Assembly (NCBI GenBank): GCA_026225555.1
Contig: JAMFSY010000114.1
Span: forward strand, 110,451 to 174,450
Length of the DNA: 64,000 nt
Reading direction: 5' to 3'
DNA from: Methylacidiphilales bacterium
Lineage (GTDB): Bacteria > Verrucomicrobiota > Verrucomicrobiia > Methylacidiphilales > UBA1321
A program made the position numbers and the translations under genes. Positions 46,732-56,831 of the stretch are shown piece after piece. Position 1 is the first letter of the stretch; each line of letters opens with the position of its first letter. The notes under the pieces are model-generated. The model was not told where the DNA came from, did no database searches, and saw only the letters and a list, made by a program, of their open reading frames with translations.

Positions 46732-47589
46732 ATGTTAATCCTACTAGGCTGGGTCATCGTCACGGTCGCTCTCCTGGGTGGGTTCACCTATTCGGGAGGG
46801 AAGCCGGCCACGCTGTTCGTGACCGGCGAATATATCATCATCCTGGGAATCTTCTTCGGCTACATCATTGCCTCTTCCAGCGGTGCAGTGCTGAAGATGA
46901 TGCTCAAGTCGATCGTCATCGCCCTCAAAGGGTCGCCTTATACCCAGAAGCGGTATGTGGAGCTGATTCAGGCGATCTACCAAGTCCTGGTCCTGGCGCG
47001 GGAAAAAGGGGTGATCGGCCTGGAGGAACACATTCTTCAACCGCAAACCAGTTCGATTTTCGCCAAATACCCGAGCTTCCTCAAGGATCACCACGCTGTT
47101 CATTTCCTGCAGGATACTTTTCGCCCACTCCTGGATGGGAAGGTCAAGCCGGAGGAGTTATCGCGCTCGGTCGAGGCCCAACTCGATAATTTCTATTCCA
47201 TGCACTCCCAGCCGGTGGCTGTCCTGACCAAGGCGTCCGACGCGCTTCCGGGCATCGGCATCGTTGCCGCGGTGCTGGGCATCGTCATTACCATGGCGAG
47301 CATCGCCGGAGAGAAGACCGAGATCGGGGAGAAAGTGGCCCACGCTCTGGTGGGGACTTTCCTCGGCCTGCTCCTGAGTTACGGTTTTGCACAACCGCTG
47401 GTCAATCGGATCGAGACCATCCACGAGGAGGAGCTCAGTTACCTCGCGGTGATCGGGCGCATGGTCATCAGTTATTCGATGGGAGCTCCGCCCATGGCGG
47501 CGGCGGAAGCGGGGCGCATCACGATGCCGGTCCACCATCAACCGAGCTGCGACGATCTCGAAGCTCTGTTGAAAAAAGGCAACGCGTAG
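46732..47589 (+). CDS. motA: Flagellar stator protein MotA
   Basis: DALPGIGIVAAVLGIVITMASI; ALVGTFLGLLLSYGFAQPLVNRIE. Confidence 0.97.
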   Translation: MLILLGWVIVTVALLGGFTYSGGKPATLFVTGEYIIILGIFFGYIIASSSGAVLKMMLKSIVIALKGSPYTQKRYVELIQAIYQVLVLAREKGVIGLEEHILQPQTSSIFAKYPSFLKDHHAVHFLQDTFRPLLDGKVKPEELSRSVEAQLDNFYSMHSQPVAVLTKASDALPGIGIVAAVLGIVITMASIAGEKTEIGEKVAHALVGTFLGLLLSYGFAQPLVNRIETIHEEELSYLAVIGRMVISYSMGAPPMAAAEAGRITMPVHHQPSCDDLEALLKKGNA

Positions 47590-47610
47590 AACCTCTCATC
47601 CGAGAATCTT

Positions 47611-48375
47611 ATGGGTCGTAATAATCGTCGCGGTGGGGGAGGGGGGCATCACGGTGGCGCCTGGAAAGTCGCGTACGCCGACTTCGTGACCTCAATGATG
47701 GCCCTCTTTCTTGTCCTGTGGCTTGTCGGTTCCGATCAGGAAATCAAGCTTGCGGTGCAGCGCTATTTTCGCGGAGAGGTCAACCAGCAGGGTAAATCGG
47801 GAGCGCACGAGAATTCCAAGCTAGAGCCTTTCCAGACTCGAATTCGTGACAAGGTCAGTCGCAATCTCGTGGAGCAGGAGGACATGAAGCGCGAGTTGGA
47901 GAAACTCCGCCAGCAGCTTAACAATAGCAGCCAGGCCGGGGATGACTTGATCCGTTATGAATTCATCGCCGATGGCGTGAGGATTACGGTGATCGATAGC
48001 TCCTCCCGGCCGTTTTTCGATCCCGGAACGTCGCACTTGACCGCCTACGGGGAGTGGGTTCTCAAAACCACCGCATGGTTTCTGGATCGCTTCCCCTTCC
48101 AACTGGAGGTCGAGGGCCATACGCAAAAAGGCGCCGAGGCCGCTCCGGATTCAGGTGGAGGGTGGGATCTCTCCACAACCCGGGCCGTTGCCGCGCGGGA
48201 CCTTTTGCAGAGCTCGGGCCTGGAGGAAGAACGTTTCTGGCGGGTGGTCGGCTATGCCGATCGCATTCCCCTGGATGGCGTCACTCCCGAGGCGGAAGAG
48301 AACCGGCGCATCACCATCGTAGCCCATCTTAAACCTGACGAAGCCGAAAAAATTACCCAAGGAGACACCCCATGA
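47611..48375 (+). CDS. motB: Flagellar stator protein MotB
   Basis: HHGGAWKVAYADFVTSMMALFLVLWLVGS plug/TM; C-terminal OmpA-like EGHTQKG..AENRRITIV. Confidence 0.97.
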   Translation: MGRNNRRGGGGGHHGGAWKVAYADFVTSMMALFLVLWLVGSDQEIKLAVQRYFRGEVNQQGKSGAHENSKLEPFQTRIRDKVSRNLVEQEDMKRELEKLRQQLNNSSQAGDDLIRYEFIADGVRITVIDSSSRPFFDPGTSHLTAYGEWVLKTTAWFLDRFPFQLEVEGHTQKGAEAAPDSGGGWDLSTTRAVAARDLLQSSGLEEERFWRVVGYADRIPLDGVTPEAEENRRITIVAHLKPDEAEKITQGDTP

Positions 48376-48662
48376 AAACCACCTATCCCGTCCGAATCCA
48401 TGAATCGATTTTTCCCCAAGGCTCGTCCGCCCAGCCGGTGCGCCTGATCAAGGCGGCGCAGGCTGGACGTTTGATTCAGGCCAACGGCCACGCTCATGTC
48501 GAGACTCAGGCCGGCCCGTGCTTGCCCAAGGACGCGCAGATTCGTCTGCTTGGCTCCGGGCCGGGCTATAGCGATATGGAGGTTCATTGTGGTTGCGGTG
48601 AGACCGTTCAGGTTCGCTGTTGGCAGTCTCCCGCCGTCGCGGAAATGGAGCGGTCCAAGTGA
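48372..48662 (+). CDS. Hypothetical protein with CxC motif
   Basis: 96 aa, ATGA-coupled to motB; SDMEVHCGCGETVQVRCW. Confidence 0.65.
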   Translation: MKTTYPVRIHESIFPQGSSAQPVRLIKAAQAGRLIQANGHAHVETQAGPCLPKDAQIRLLGSGPGYSDMEVHCGCGETVQVRCWQSPAVAEMERSK

Positions 48663-48805
48663 ATAAAATTCCGTCGCTTCGGATTATTATTCCGGAGACA
48701 TCCACCAAGGTAACGATTGAGCCGCTGGATCTCAGAGGAGAAGTGAAAATCAGCGGAAAAAAATGGTCATGGCATGAGGCATGCAAGGAAGAGGTCAGAC
48801 CATGA
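48659..48805 (+). CDS. Possible small ORF (48 aa)
   Basis: GTG start overlapping previous stop, stop overlapping flgF start (ATGA). Confidence 0.35.
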   Translation: MNKIPSLRIIIPETSTKVTIEPLDLRGEVKISGKKWSWHEACKEEVRP

Positions 48806-49563
48806 ATATCGGATTATATAGCGGCGCGGCGGGAATGCGCGTGGGGCAGGATTATCAGGATCTCATCTCCGAGAATCTCTCCCTGCAAACCGTGCCCGGC
48901 TATCGCCAATCGCTTCCCGTTTTTTCCACAGTTGTGCCGGCCGCCACGGCCGGGGCCCCGACCTCCGCAGGCGGAAACGCCGCTTCGGTTAAAATGACCC
49001 GGGTCACTGATTTCTCCCAAGGCCCGGTGCAGCCCTCCGGCAGCCCCTATCATCTCGCCATCCAAGGGCAGAGTTTCTTCGAGGTGCGCGAAGCGGACGG
49101 TAAGTCAGGCTATACCCGCAACGGGGAATTCAGTCTGTCTCCCCAAGGCCAATTGCGCACCACGGACGGCGCGACGGTCCTGGGAGCCGGCGGATCGCCG
49201 GTCACCATCGATACGAGCAAGTCGTCCGCGATTTCCATCGGGCCGGACGGGACCATCTCGGCCGATGGAACCGTCCAGGGCAAACTGGAGCTAGCCCATT
49301 TCGATAATCCTTCCACGACTCTTCAGTCGCGGGCCTTTGGCCGCTTTGCGGCGGTGACTCCCGGCGCGGCGCAGGTCGGAATCGCTCCTGGAGATAAAGT
49401 TTTGCAGGGCTGTCTCGAGCAGAGCAACGGCAACCCCGTGCAGCAAATGTCCAGCATGATCCAGGCAGTCCGTCTTTACGAAGCGAATCAAAAATCGATT
49501 CAGGCAGTCGATGATTCGCAGAACCAACTCATCACCACTTTGGGGGGCCATCCGCAAGGGTGA
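48802..49563 (+). CDS. flgF: Flagellar rod protein FlgF
   Basis: GLYSGAAGMRVGQDYQDLISENLSLQTVPGYRQ; SGSPYHLAIQGQSFFEV; upstream of flgG. Confidence 0.85.
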   Translation: MNIGLYSGAAGMRVGQDYQDLISENLSLQTVPGYRQSLPVFSTVVPAATAGAPTSAGGNAASVKMTRVTDFSQGPVQPSGSPYHLAIQGQSFFEVREADGKSGYTRNGEFSLSPQGQLRTTDGATVLGAGGSPVTIDTSKSSAISIGPDGTISADGTVQGKLELAHFDNPSTTLQSRAFGRFAAVTPGAAQVGIAPGDKVLQGCLEQSNGNPVQQMSSMIQAVRLYEANQKSIQAVDDSQNQLITTLGGHPQG

Positions 49564-49601
49564 AGTCCTCCGCACGTTTAAGAAAAAAAGGAAAAACACT
49601 T

Positions 49602-50387
49602 ATGATTCGAGCTCTTTGGACATCCGCCAGCGGCATGGAGGCGCAGCAAATGAATCTGGACGTCATCGCCAATAATTTGGCCAACGTCAATACGCCTGGT
49701 TTCAAGAAATCGAACGTCCAGTTCCAGGAAATGATGTACGACACCGAGAAGGCGCCGGGCGCGAGCACGTCCGATTCGACGACGGGTCCGTCGGGGATCC
49801 AGGTCGGTTACGGGGCCAAACCTGTGGCGACCGTGCGCAATTTCTCCCAGGGCAATATTCAAAGCAGCGGCAACCCGCTGGACGTGGCAATTCAGGGCAA
49901 GGGCTTCTATAAGGTCGAACTTCCCGACGGCACTTTTGCCTATTCGCGAGACGGTTCCTTCGTGGTAAATGCCGACGGCCAGATGGTGACCAACCAGGGT
50001 TACAAAGTTTCCGGCGTCGGCCAGGTCGATCCAAAAGCCACCGACATCGCCATCGGTTCCGACGGCGCGATTTCCGCCACGGTCAACAATGTGGCAGTGA
50101 AAATCAGCCCGATCACGCTGACCGATTTTCCCAATCCCGAGGGACTCAAAAGCCTCGGCGATAATCTCTATCAGGAAACAGGCGCCTCCGGCAACGCGGT
50201 TGACGGCCAGATTCCCGGGCAGAATGGCATGGGCACGCTCGCGCAGGGTTATATCGAAACGTCGAACGTCCAGGTCGTGGAGGAAATGGTTCAGATGATT
50301 CAGGCTCAGCGGGCGTATGAAATCAATTCCAAGGCGATCCAGGCTTCGGATGACATGTTGGGCATGGCCAATAATCTGCGGCACTAA
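49602..50387 (+). CDS. flgG: Flagellar distal rod protein FlgG
   Basis: MIRALWTSASGMEAQQMNLDVIANNLANVNTPGFKKSNVQFQEMMY. Confidence 0.98.
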   Translation: MIRALWTSASGMEAQQMNLDVIANNLANVNTPGFKKSNVQFQEMMYDTEKAPGASTSDSTTGPSGIQVGYGAKPVATVRNFSQGNIQSSGNPLDVAIQGKGFYKVELPDGTFAYSRDGSFVVNADGQMVTNQGYKVSGVGQVDPKATDIAIGSDGAISATVNNVAVKISPITLTDFPNPEGLKSLGDNLYQETGASGNAVDGQIPGQNGMGTLAQGYIETSNVQVVEEMVQMIQAQRAYEINSKAIQASDDMLGMANNLRH

Positions 50388-50399
50388 CCGGAGTAACCG

Positions 50400-51344
50400 A
50401 TGAAATTCATTTCGCTTTTTTTCGCATGGGCCGGACTGGGATTTCTCTCGACTCAAGTCCATGCCGTTGTCCTGGAGTTGAAAGATCAGGTCACCATTGC
50501 CAGCCCCAATCTCGCGCTGAATGACTTGCTGCAATCCTCGCAGGGATTAACGGCTGACGACCTCAATACCGTGGTTGCCGTCGCTCCTTCGCTCGGAAAA
50601 ACCGAAGCCTGGACGCGGGCGCGTCTCGAAGCGGTGCTGCCCGATTCGATCAAGAACCAGCCCTATGAGTGGAGTGGCGCAGATTCTTGCCAGGTTAATA
50701 GGCCCGCCGTGCGTTATGATGAATCGGGAGTCCGCCAGATCATCACCGCAGAGTTGGAACGTCAGCTGCCGCCGCAAAGCCGTTTTGCGATCCTCGAAAT
50801 ACCGGAACTAAAACCCTTCCTGATCCCGGACGGAATCGTGGACGCTCGGGCCGAACTTGCTCCCGGTTCCCTGCGCAACGAGTGGGGTCAGGCCACGTTG
50901 AAATTTAGCGTGGAGGGTCAACTCGCGGTTACGCAGAACATCCGCTTCCATTGGTCTTACACCTGCCAGGTGTGGCAGGTGATCAGCCCGGTGCCTAATG
51001 GAGAGGCGCTCAATACGAGCACGTTCCAGCAAGTTGAGATCAATGTCCTGAAACTTCCTGGCTCCCTCTTGCCGACCATCGATTTTCCCGATGGCAAAAT
51101 CGCGGCTCGCGCCTTGCCCGAAGGTAAAATTCTCATGGGCAACGACTGGATCGAGCCCTTGCTCGTAGCGCGGAATGATCTGGTCGCCATTCACTACGAA
51201 CATCACGGCGTCTCCATCACGGTGGCGGCTCGGGCCCTGAGCAACGGCATGCGTGATCAGGTCATTCAGGTGCAGAATCTCAGTTCGCGAAAAATCTTCA
51301 ACGCCCGTGTGGTGGACGAAAGGACCTTGGTTTATGACGAATAA
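50400..51344 (+). CDS. flgA: P-ring assembly protein FlgA
   Basis: Signal peptide; C-terminal VARNDLVAIHYEHHGVSITVAARALSNGMRDQVIQVQNLSSRKIFNARVV SAF-like. Confidence 0.88.
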   Translation: MKFISLFFAWAGLGFLSTQVHAVVLELKDQVTIASPNLALNDLLQSSQGLTADDLNTVVAVAPSLGKTEAWTRARLEAVLPDSIKNQPYEWSGADSCQVNRPAVRYDESGVRQIITAELERQLPPQSRFAILEIPELKPFLIPDGIVDARAELAPGSLRNEWGQATLKFSVEGQLAVTQNIRFHWSYTCQVWQVISPVPNGEALNTSTFQQVEINVLKLPGSLLPTIDFPDGKIAARALPEGKILMGNDWIEPLLVARNDLVAIHYEHHGVSITVAARALSNGMRDQVIQVQNLSSRKIFNARVVDERTLVYDE

Positions 51345-51996
51345 TTGCTTTTTAATCGCGGGCTTCGCCTTCGGTTCCACGCTTGCAGTTTGCGCGGACC
51401 CGGCGACGGCTCCCGTAGGCTCCGTGTGGGGACATACCTGCGCAGCATCAACGGGAACAGGATCTCTGTATGGAGACTCAACCGCTCACGACGTCGGGGA
51501 TCTCGTCACGATTGTAGTGTCGCTGCAGAACCAGATCACGAAGGACCAGAACACGACCACGGGCAAGGACACGGCGGTGAATGGTACGATCAATTCGCTG
51601 ATCTATCCGGTTTCTGGCACGAACAATGGCTGGGATTTCTATACGGCCCACGGTCTTGCTCCCACCACGTCGTGGAATAGCAGCCAGTCGTTTAAGGGCG
51701 GCGGCACGATCAACAATCAGGAAACCGTTTCCACCACCATCCAGGCGCGCATTGTCGATATCGAGCCCAATGGCGTCATGCGCATTGAAGCCACGAGACT
51801 CTCCAAAGCCGGCGAGGAAGATACCAGCACCTTCCTGACCGGGTTCGTGCGGGCCGAGGATCTCAGCTCGGCAAATTCGGTGAGTTCCAGCCGCGTGGCC
51901 GATTTGCAGATCATCCAGAAGGGCAAGGGCACCATTTCCAATAATCAGCGCAAGGGCTGGCTGACCAAACTCTATGAATTCATCCAACCATTTTAG
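51334..51996 (+). CDS. flgH: L-ring protein FlgH
   Basis: SLYGDSTAHDVGDLVTIVVSLQNQITKDQNT...SSRVADLQIIQKGKGTISNNQRKGWLTKLYEFIQPF. Confidence 0.93.
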   Translation: MTNNCFLIAGFAFGSTLAVCADPATAPVGSVWGHTCAASTGTGSLYGDSTAHDVGDLVTIVVSLQNQITKDQNTTTGKDTAVNGTINSLIYPVSGTNNGWDFYTAHGLAPTTSWNSSQSFKGGGTINNQETVSTTIQARIVDIEPNGVMRIEATRLSKAGEEDTSTFLTGFVRAEDLSSANSVSSSRVADLQIIQKGKGTISNNQRKGWLTKLYEFIQPF

Positions 51997-53170
51997 TCGT
52001 GTCGGGCGGATGAGCCTCCGCCGGTTCATCGCTTTTTGCGTGATCGCAGCGCCGTTGGTTGTTGGGGCGCAGACACGCATCAAAGATGTGGCGACTGTCC
52101 AGGGCGCCCGTGATAATCAATTGATCGGCTATGGTCTCGTCGCCGGTTTGGACGGCCAGGGCGATTCCGACAAGCTCCTGACCCAACAGACCGCTGCCAA
52201 TTTGGCCCAGCGTTTCGGCATCCAGATTCAGGCCGCGAATATCACGGCTCATAACATGGCCATCGTCATGGTCACGGCCACCATTCCCTCCTTTGCCCGG
52301 CAGGGCACTAAATTGGATGCCACCGTGGCTTCGCTCGCCGATGCTAAATCGCTTCAGGGAGGCGTGCTCTTGCAGACCCCGTTGGTCGGTGGCGATGGAA
52401 AAGTTTATGCGGTCGCGCAGGGTAGCGTCTTCCTGGGTGGTTTCGATGCGGGAACGGGCGGCGCCGGCGGGGCTTCCGTGCAGAAGAATCACACCACCTC
52501 AGGCGTCGTGACGGGAGGGGCTTTGGTGGAGAATGAAATTCCGACCTCGCTCTTTTCTCAAGGCGTGCTGGAGATCGTGCTTCGGCAGGGCGACTTTACC
52601 TCGGCGGTGCGGATGGCCAATGCCATCAATGAGCAGATCGCGCCCATGGCCGAGGCGGTGAGCCCGACAACGGTGCGGATTTTTGTGCCTAAGGAAATGC
52701 AAAGCCCAGAACGGCAGATGGAGTTCGTCGCCCGGGTTGAAAACGCATCTTTTGTTCCCGACGTGGCGGCCCGTGTTGTGATCAATGAACGCACCGGCAC
52801 GATTGTTTCCAATGCCAATATCCAGATCACCAAAGTGGCGGTCGCTTTCGGGAACTTGACGGTGTCCATTTCCAGCACGCCCGAAGTCTCCCAGCCCAAT
52901 TCCTTCACCGGCGGTGGCGATGGAGGACGAGGTGGAAAACGCGGAAAAGGCGGCGGGGGCGGAGGCGGAGCCAGCACGGAAGTGGTGAATCGCACGACGA
53001 CGAGTGTAACCGAGGAGAAGCGCCGCATGGTCGTTTTCCCGGACATGCCGACGGTGGAAGATGTGGCCTTCGCCCTCAATTCCATGGGCGCCACGCCGCG
53101 TGAGTTGATGTCCATCCTTCAATCCATCAAGGACGCCGGCGCCCTCAACGCGGAGCTCGTCCTCGAATGA
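51974..53170 (+). CDS. flgI: P-ring protein FlgI
   Basis: RIKDVATVQGARDNQLIGYGLVAGLDGQGDSDKLLTQQTAANLAQRFG. Confidence 0.97.
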   Translation: MNSSNHFSRVGRMSLRRFIAFCVIAAPLVVGAQTRIKDVATVQGARDNQLIGYGLVAGLDGQGDSDKLLTQQTAANLAQRFGIQIQAANITAHNMAIVMVTATIPSFARQGTKLDATVASLADAKSLQGGVLLQTPLVGGDGKVYAVAQGSVFLGGFDAGTGGAGGASVQKNHTTSGVVTGGALVENEIPTSLFSQGVLEIVLRQGDFTSAVRMANAINEQIAPMAEAVSPTTVRIFVPKEMQSPERQMEFVARVENASFVPDVAARVVINERTGTIVSNANIQITKVAVAFGNLTVSISSTPEVSQPNSFTGGGDGGRGGKRGKGGGGGGGASTEVVNRTTTSVTEEKRRMVVFPDMPTVEDVAFALNSMGATPRELMSILQSIKDAGALNAELVLE

Positions 53171-53520
53171 ACACCGATTTTTCTCTTTCATCGATGACGC
53201 CGCTGGCGCCTCTCGACGCCTCGGCAAGTGGAACGGGAACACCCTCGGATATCCGCGTGAAGCAGGTCGCCCGCGCGATGGAGGGAATGTTTGCCGGCCA
53301 ATTGATGGCGGAACTCGGCAAGGGCCTGGGAGGCTCTTCCAAGAGCGGCTCGGACTCTCCCTATCAGGATTTTATCCAGCAGGCGATGAGCCAGCAGGTG
53401 ACCTCGGGTGGGGGATTCGGCCTGGCCAAGTTCATCGAGAATTATCTCCACAAAAACGTCCCGGAAGCACAAGCGACGACAACGAAAGGTATTCACTCTT
53501 ATGGCCGCCGCATCGAATAA
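53167..53520 (+). CDS. flgJ: Rod-binding protein FlgJ (N-domain only)
   Basis: VARAMEGMFAGQLMAELGKGLGGSSKSGSDSPYQDFIQQAMSQQVTSGGGFGLAKFIENYL; no muramidase domain. Confidence 0.88.
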   Translation: MNTDFSLSSMTPLAPLDASASGTGTPSDIRVKQVARAMEGMFAGQLMAELGKGLGGSSKSGSDSPYQDFIQQAMSQQVTSGGGFGLAKFIENYLHKNVPEAQATTTKGIHSYGRRIE

Positions 53521-53929
53521 TTCAGGTCGTCCCATTCTCAAGGAATTCGATCTCCTGCTTGAGGAGATGATCGCCCTGCAAAAGAAGGAGCAGTCGTTGA
53601 TTCTGGAAAGGCGCACCGACGATCTCGCCCACGCCACCCGATCAATTGAACGGGTGGGCGAACGCATGCAAAGCATGGAGGTCGAGGTGCGGCGCGAATT
53701 GCAGAAAGCTCCGGCGAATGAAGCTCCGCAGGATCGATTGGAGGAAAAGCTGGGTCAAATCCGGCGACTCGCCCAGCAGAACCACACGCTGCTTGAGCAC
53801 TCTCTCTATTTTTTACAGCAGCTTTTTCAGCAGGTCCTCGAAAGGGATACGCCATTGCATCTCTATAATTTTAACGGTCACGCCTTTCAGCGCGACAGCG
53901 GCGGGGCTCTCCTCGAAACCAAGATTTAA
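53501..53929 (+). CDS. flgN: FlgN-like flagellar export chaperone
   Basis: Helical 142 aa between flgJ and flgK; ATG at 53501. Confidence 0.7.
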   Translation: MAAASNNSGRPILKEFDLLLEEMIALQKKEQSLILERRTDDLAHATRSIERVGERMQSMEVEVRRELQKAPANEAPQDRLEEKLGQIRRLAQQNHTLLEHSLYFLQQLFQQVLERDTPLHLYNFNGHAFQRDSGGALLETKI

Positions 53930-53956
53930 CCCCACCGCTTCCAAAGGAATATCGAT

Positions 53957-55423
53957 ATGTCTGGAATTGGACTCAACGGCGCCTTGTTCATGGGCAGCCA
54001 ATCGCTGAACGCCCAGCGCATCGCCATCGAAACGATTGGCAACAACATCTCCAACGTCAACACGCCGGGCTATGCGCGGCAACGCGCGAATCTGGTCGCT
54101 GACGTCGTCGTCAACCAGAATGGTGGCGAGAGCGGGACGGGCGCTTCCGTTTCCAATGTCGAGTCGCTGCGGAGCACACTTCTCGACGGTCTTGTCCAAC
54201 AATCCATGGGCAACCAGGGTTTTGCCGACGATCAGGCCAGCCTATCCTCGACCGTTCAAGATGCGCTCGGCGAACAGCTGAGTTCGACCAGTACGGGCAG
54301 CTCGAGTTCCACCGCATCGGTGCAGAGCAGCGGTGCGATCCAGGATGCCATGTCTAATTTTTTCAGCGCCTTTCAGAATCTGGCCAGTTCGCCAACCGAT
54401 CCCACCGCCCGGCAAGCCGTGGCGCAGGATGGGGCCGCGCTGGCCAGCGGCATCCAGGGCGCCTATCAGCGGCTGCAGCAAACGCAAAGTGGAATCGCGG
54501 CCGATGCTTCCGGGATCACCACCCAGATCAACCAGCTCTCCAAATCCATCGCCTCTCTCAACCAGCAAATCAAGGTGGTTGAGGCATCATCGGGCACGAC
54601 GGCCAACGATTTGCGCGACACCCGCATCGCGGATACCGAAAAACTTTCCAACCTGGTCAACATCACCGCGACGACGCAGAACGATGGAACGGTCTCCGTG
54701 GCCCTGGCTGACAGTCCTTCCGTCCTGCTGGTCAGTGGCTCGAATGGCGGCGGGGCGGGCGCGACTCAGAGTCTAAGCGTTTCCTATAATGCCTCGGCGG
54801 TCGTGCCCCTGACCGTGTCTGGCAGCACGACCGGCGTGCTGGGAACCGGGGTTCCTTCCTCTGGCTCGCTCGGCTCGCACCTCGATGTGGCGAACAACCT
54901 GATCGGCTCTCCCGGTTCCAGCGGCGATACGGGAATTCTCGGCGCACTCGACGATGTGGCCAATCAATTGCGGACCCAGGTGAATACCCAGCATGGTCTT
55001 GGTTTCGACTCGAACGGCAATGCGGGCGGCGTCTTTTTCGATGGCACGGGAGCCGCGGATCTGGCGGTCGATCCAGCCATTACCAAGAATCCCTCACTCA
55101 TCGCGGCGGGCAATGGCAGTGGCGTGCTGGACGGCAGCAACGCCCTCGCCTTGTCCCAGATCCAGAACCAGCCCGCGATCATTCCGGCGTTTCAGACGCT
55201 GGTCAGCAACCTCGGGACGACGGTCAGCACGGCGCAGACGAGCCAGACCACACAGGACCAGGTGACCACACAATTGCAAAATCAACGCGATTCCGTCTCC
55301 GGCGTGTCGATGGATGAAGAGATGACTAATCTCATCAGCTTTCAACAAGCCTATGATGCTTCGGCCCGTTTTATCACGACCATTTCCAATCTCTACGACA
55401 CGCTCATCAACAAAACCGTCTAA
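53957..55423 (+). CDS. flgK: Hook-associated protein FlgK
   Basis: LNGALFMGSQSLNAQRIAIETIGNNISNVNTPGYARQRANL; C-terminal SGVSMDEEMTNLISFQQAYDASARFITTISNLYDTLI. Confidence 0.97.
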   Translation: MSGIGLNGALFMGSQSLNAQRIAIETIGNNISNVNTPGYARQRANLVADVVVNQNGGESGTGASVSNVESLRSTLLDGLVQQSMGNQGFADDQASLSSTVQDALGEQLSSTSTGSSSSTASVQSSGAIQDAMSNFFSAFQNLASSPTDPTARQAVAQDGAALASGIQGAYQRLQQTQSGIAADASGITTQINQLSKSIASLNQQIKVVEASSGTTANDLRDTRIADTEKLSNLVNITATTQNDGTVSVALADSPSVLLVSGSNGGGAGATQSLSVSYNASAVVPLTVSGSTTGVLGTGVPSSGSLGSHLDVANNLIGSPGSSGDTGILGALDDVANQLRTQVNTQHGLGFDSNGNAGGVFFDGTGAADLAVDPAITKNPSLIAAGNGSGVLDGSNALALSQIQNQPAIIPAFQTLVSNLGTTVSTAQTSQTTQDQVTTQLQNQRDSVSGVSMDEEMTNLISFQQAYDASARFITTISNLYDTLINKTV

Positions 55424-55429
55424 AACCTC

Positions 55430-56359
55430 ATGCGCGTAACCTCCAACACCTACACGGACCTGGTCCTCTCCAGTTCCCAGAACGCCCAGCAACGCCTGGC
55501 CCAGTTGCAGCAGCAAATCGCCACCGGCACCACAATTCAGGCTCCTTCGGACGACTCCATTGCCTATGGGCAGGCGGTGCGGACGCAGGCTTCGATTACG
55601 AAACTGAACGCCTACAGCCAGGCGGTTTCCCAGGCGACCTCCATGACGTCGCAAAACTACCAGGCGATGAGCAGTCTTCACCAAGTCGTGGCCAAGGCGG
55701 GGGAACTGGTCTCGGGCGTCAACTCGACGATGTCGTCAGCCGATCTGCAGGCCTACGGCACGCAGATGAGTTCCCTCCTTTCCCAGATGACGAGCATCGT
55801 CAATCAGGCGCCGGACGGCAACTACCTCTTTGGTGGTTCGAGCAACCAGCGCCCGCTTGATCCTTCCACTCAAGCCTACAATGCATCGACCAACAGTGAG
55901 GGCACCACCATCAATGTTCAGGATGGCAATGCCGTACCGGTGGGCATTGTCGCCGGGCGATCGGGGACGCCCCCGGTCGATGGTTTTCTCTATGATTCGA
56001 CTTCGGGAGTCGATGTCGTCTCGGCCATCACTCAGGCCCGCGATGACCTCAATTCGGGAAATATCACCGCCCTCCAGACGACGGATCTGCCGGCGCTTAA
56101 CAAAGCCCTCGATCATATTTCTCTCTACGTGGGCAGCACTGCGGCCAACATGGCCGCGGTTCAGACCGCCGATCAGTCCAACCAACAGCAGAATGTTTCC
56201 CAGCAAACACGATTGAATGGTTTGACCCAGACCAACCTGCCGAATGTCACCATCCAGTTGCAGCAGGTCCAGATGCAGTACCAAGCTTCGCTCCAGGCGG
56301 GAACGAGGATCATGGGCCTATCCATGCTCAATTACATGAGCTCCGTACCCAACTCTTAA
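55430..56359 (+). CDS. flgL: Hook-associated protein FlgL
   Basis: MRVTSNTYTDLVLSSSQNAQQRLAQLQQQIATGTTIQAPSDDSIAYGQA. Confidence 0.94.
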   Translation: MRVTSNTYTDLVLSSSQNAQQRLAQLQQQIATGTTIQAPSDDSIAYGQAVRTQASITKLNAYSQAVSQATSMTSQNYQAMSSLHQVVAKAGELVSGVNSTMSSADLQAYGTQMSSLLSQMTSIVNQAPDGNYLFGGSSNQRPLDPSTQAYNASTNSEGTTINVQDGNAVPVGIVAGRSGTPPVDGFLYDSTSGVDVVSAITQARDDLNSGNITALQTTDLPALNKALDHISLYVGSTAANMAAVQTADQSNQQQNVSQQTRLNGLTQTNLPNVTIQLQQVQMQYQASLQAGTRIMGLSMLNYMSSVPNS

Positions 56360-56375
56360 CCCAAAACTCTATTCT

Positions 56376-56813
56376 ATGACTACCACAACCGACGACCTCA
56401 CGGTGGAGCAGGCGCTTCACGAAAAAATCATTCATTTTCCCTCCGGCCTTCCGGGCTTTCCCGCCGACCGGGAATTCCTCATGGCGCAGCAGCCGGAGGA
56501 GCGGCCCTTCGCCTGGATGCAATCGATCAACGATCCCGAACTGACTTTCGCCGTGGTCGATGCCTATTCCTGGATCAAGGATTTCACCCTGGAAGTCGAT
56601 GATGCCGTGCTCGAGGAAATGGGATCGATGGATCCCATGGACTACGCCGTTTATTTCATTCTTCGCATTGAGAAGAAGGACAATCGGACCACGCTTCACG
56701 CCAAACCCAACGCGCCCGTGCTCGTCAATGTGCGAAATCGGCAGGCCCGGCAGGTCGTTGTCCCGCTCGACTCCACCATGGAGCAAGCGGAAGCCCTTTG
56801 CCTTCAACTTTAA
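56376..56813 (+). CDS. fliW: Flagellar assembly factor FliW
   Basis: IIHFPSGLPGFPADREFLMA..PFAWMQSINDPELTFAVVD..NVRNRQARQVVV. Confidence 0.94.
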   Translation: MTTTTDDLTVEQALHEKIIHFPSGLPGFPADREFLMAQQPEERPFAWMQSINDPELTFAVVDAYSWIKDFTLEVDDAVLEEMGSMDPMDYAVYFILRIEKKDNRTTLHAKPNAPVLVNVRNRQARQVVVPLDSTMEQAEALCLQL

Positions 56814-56831
56814 ACCTGCTATTCAAAATCT

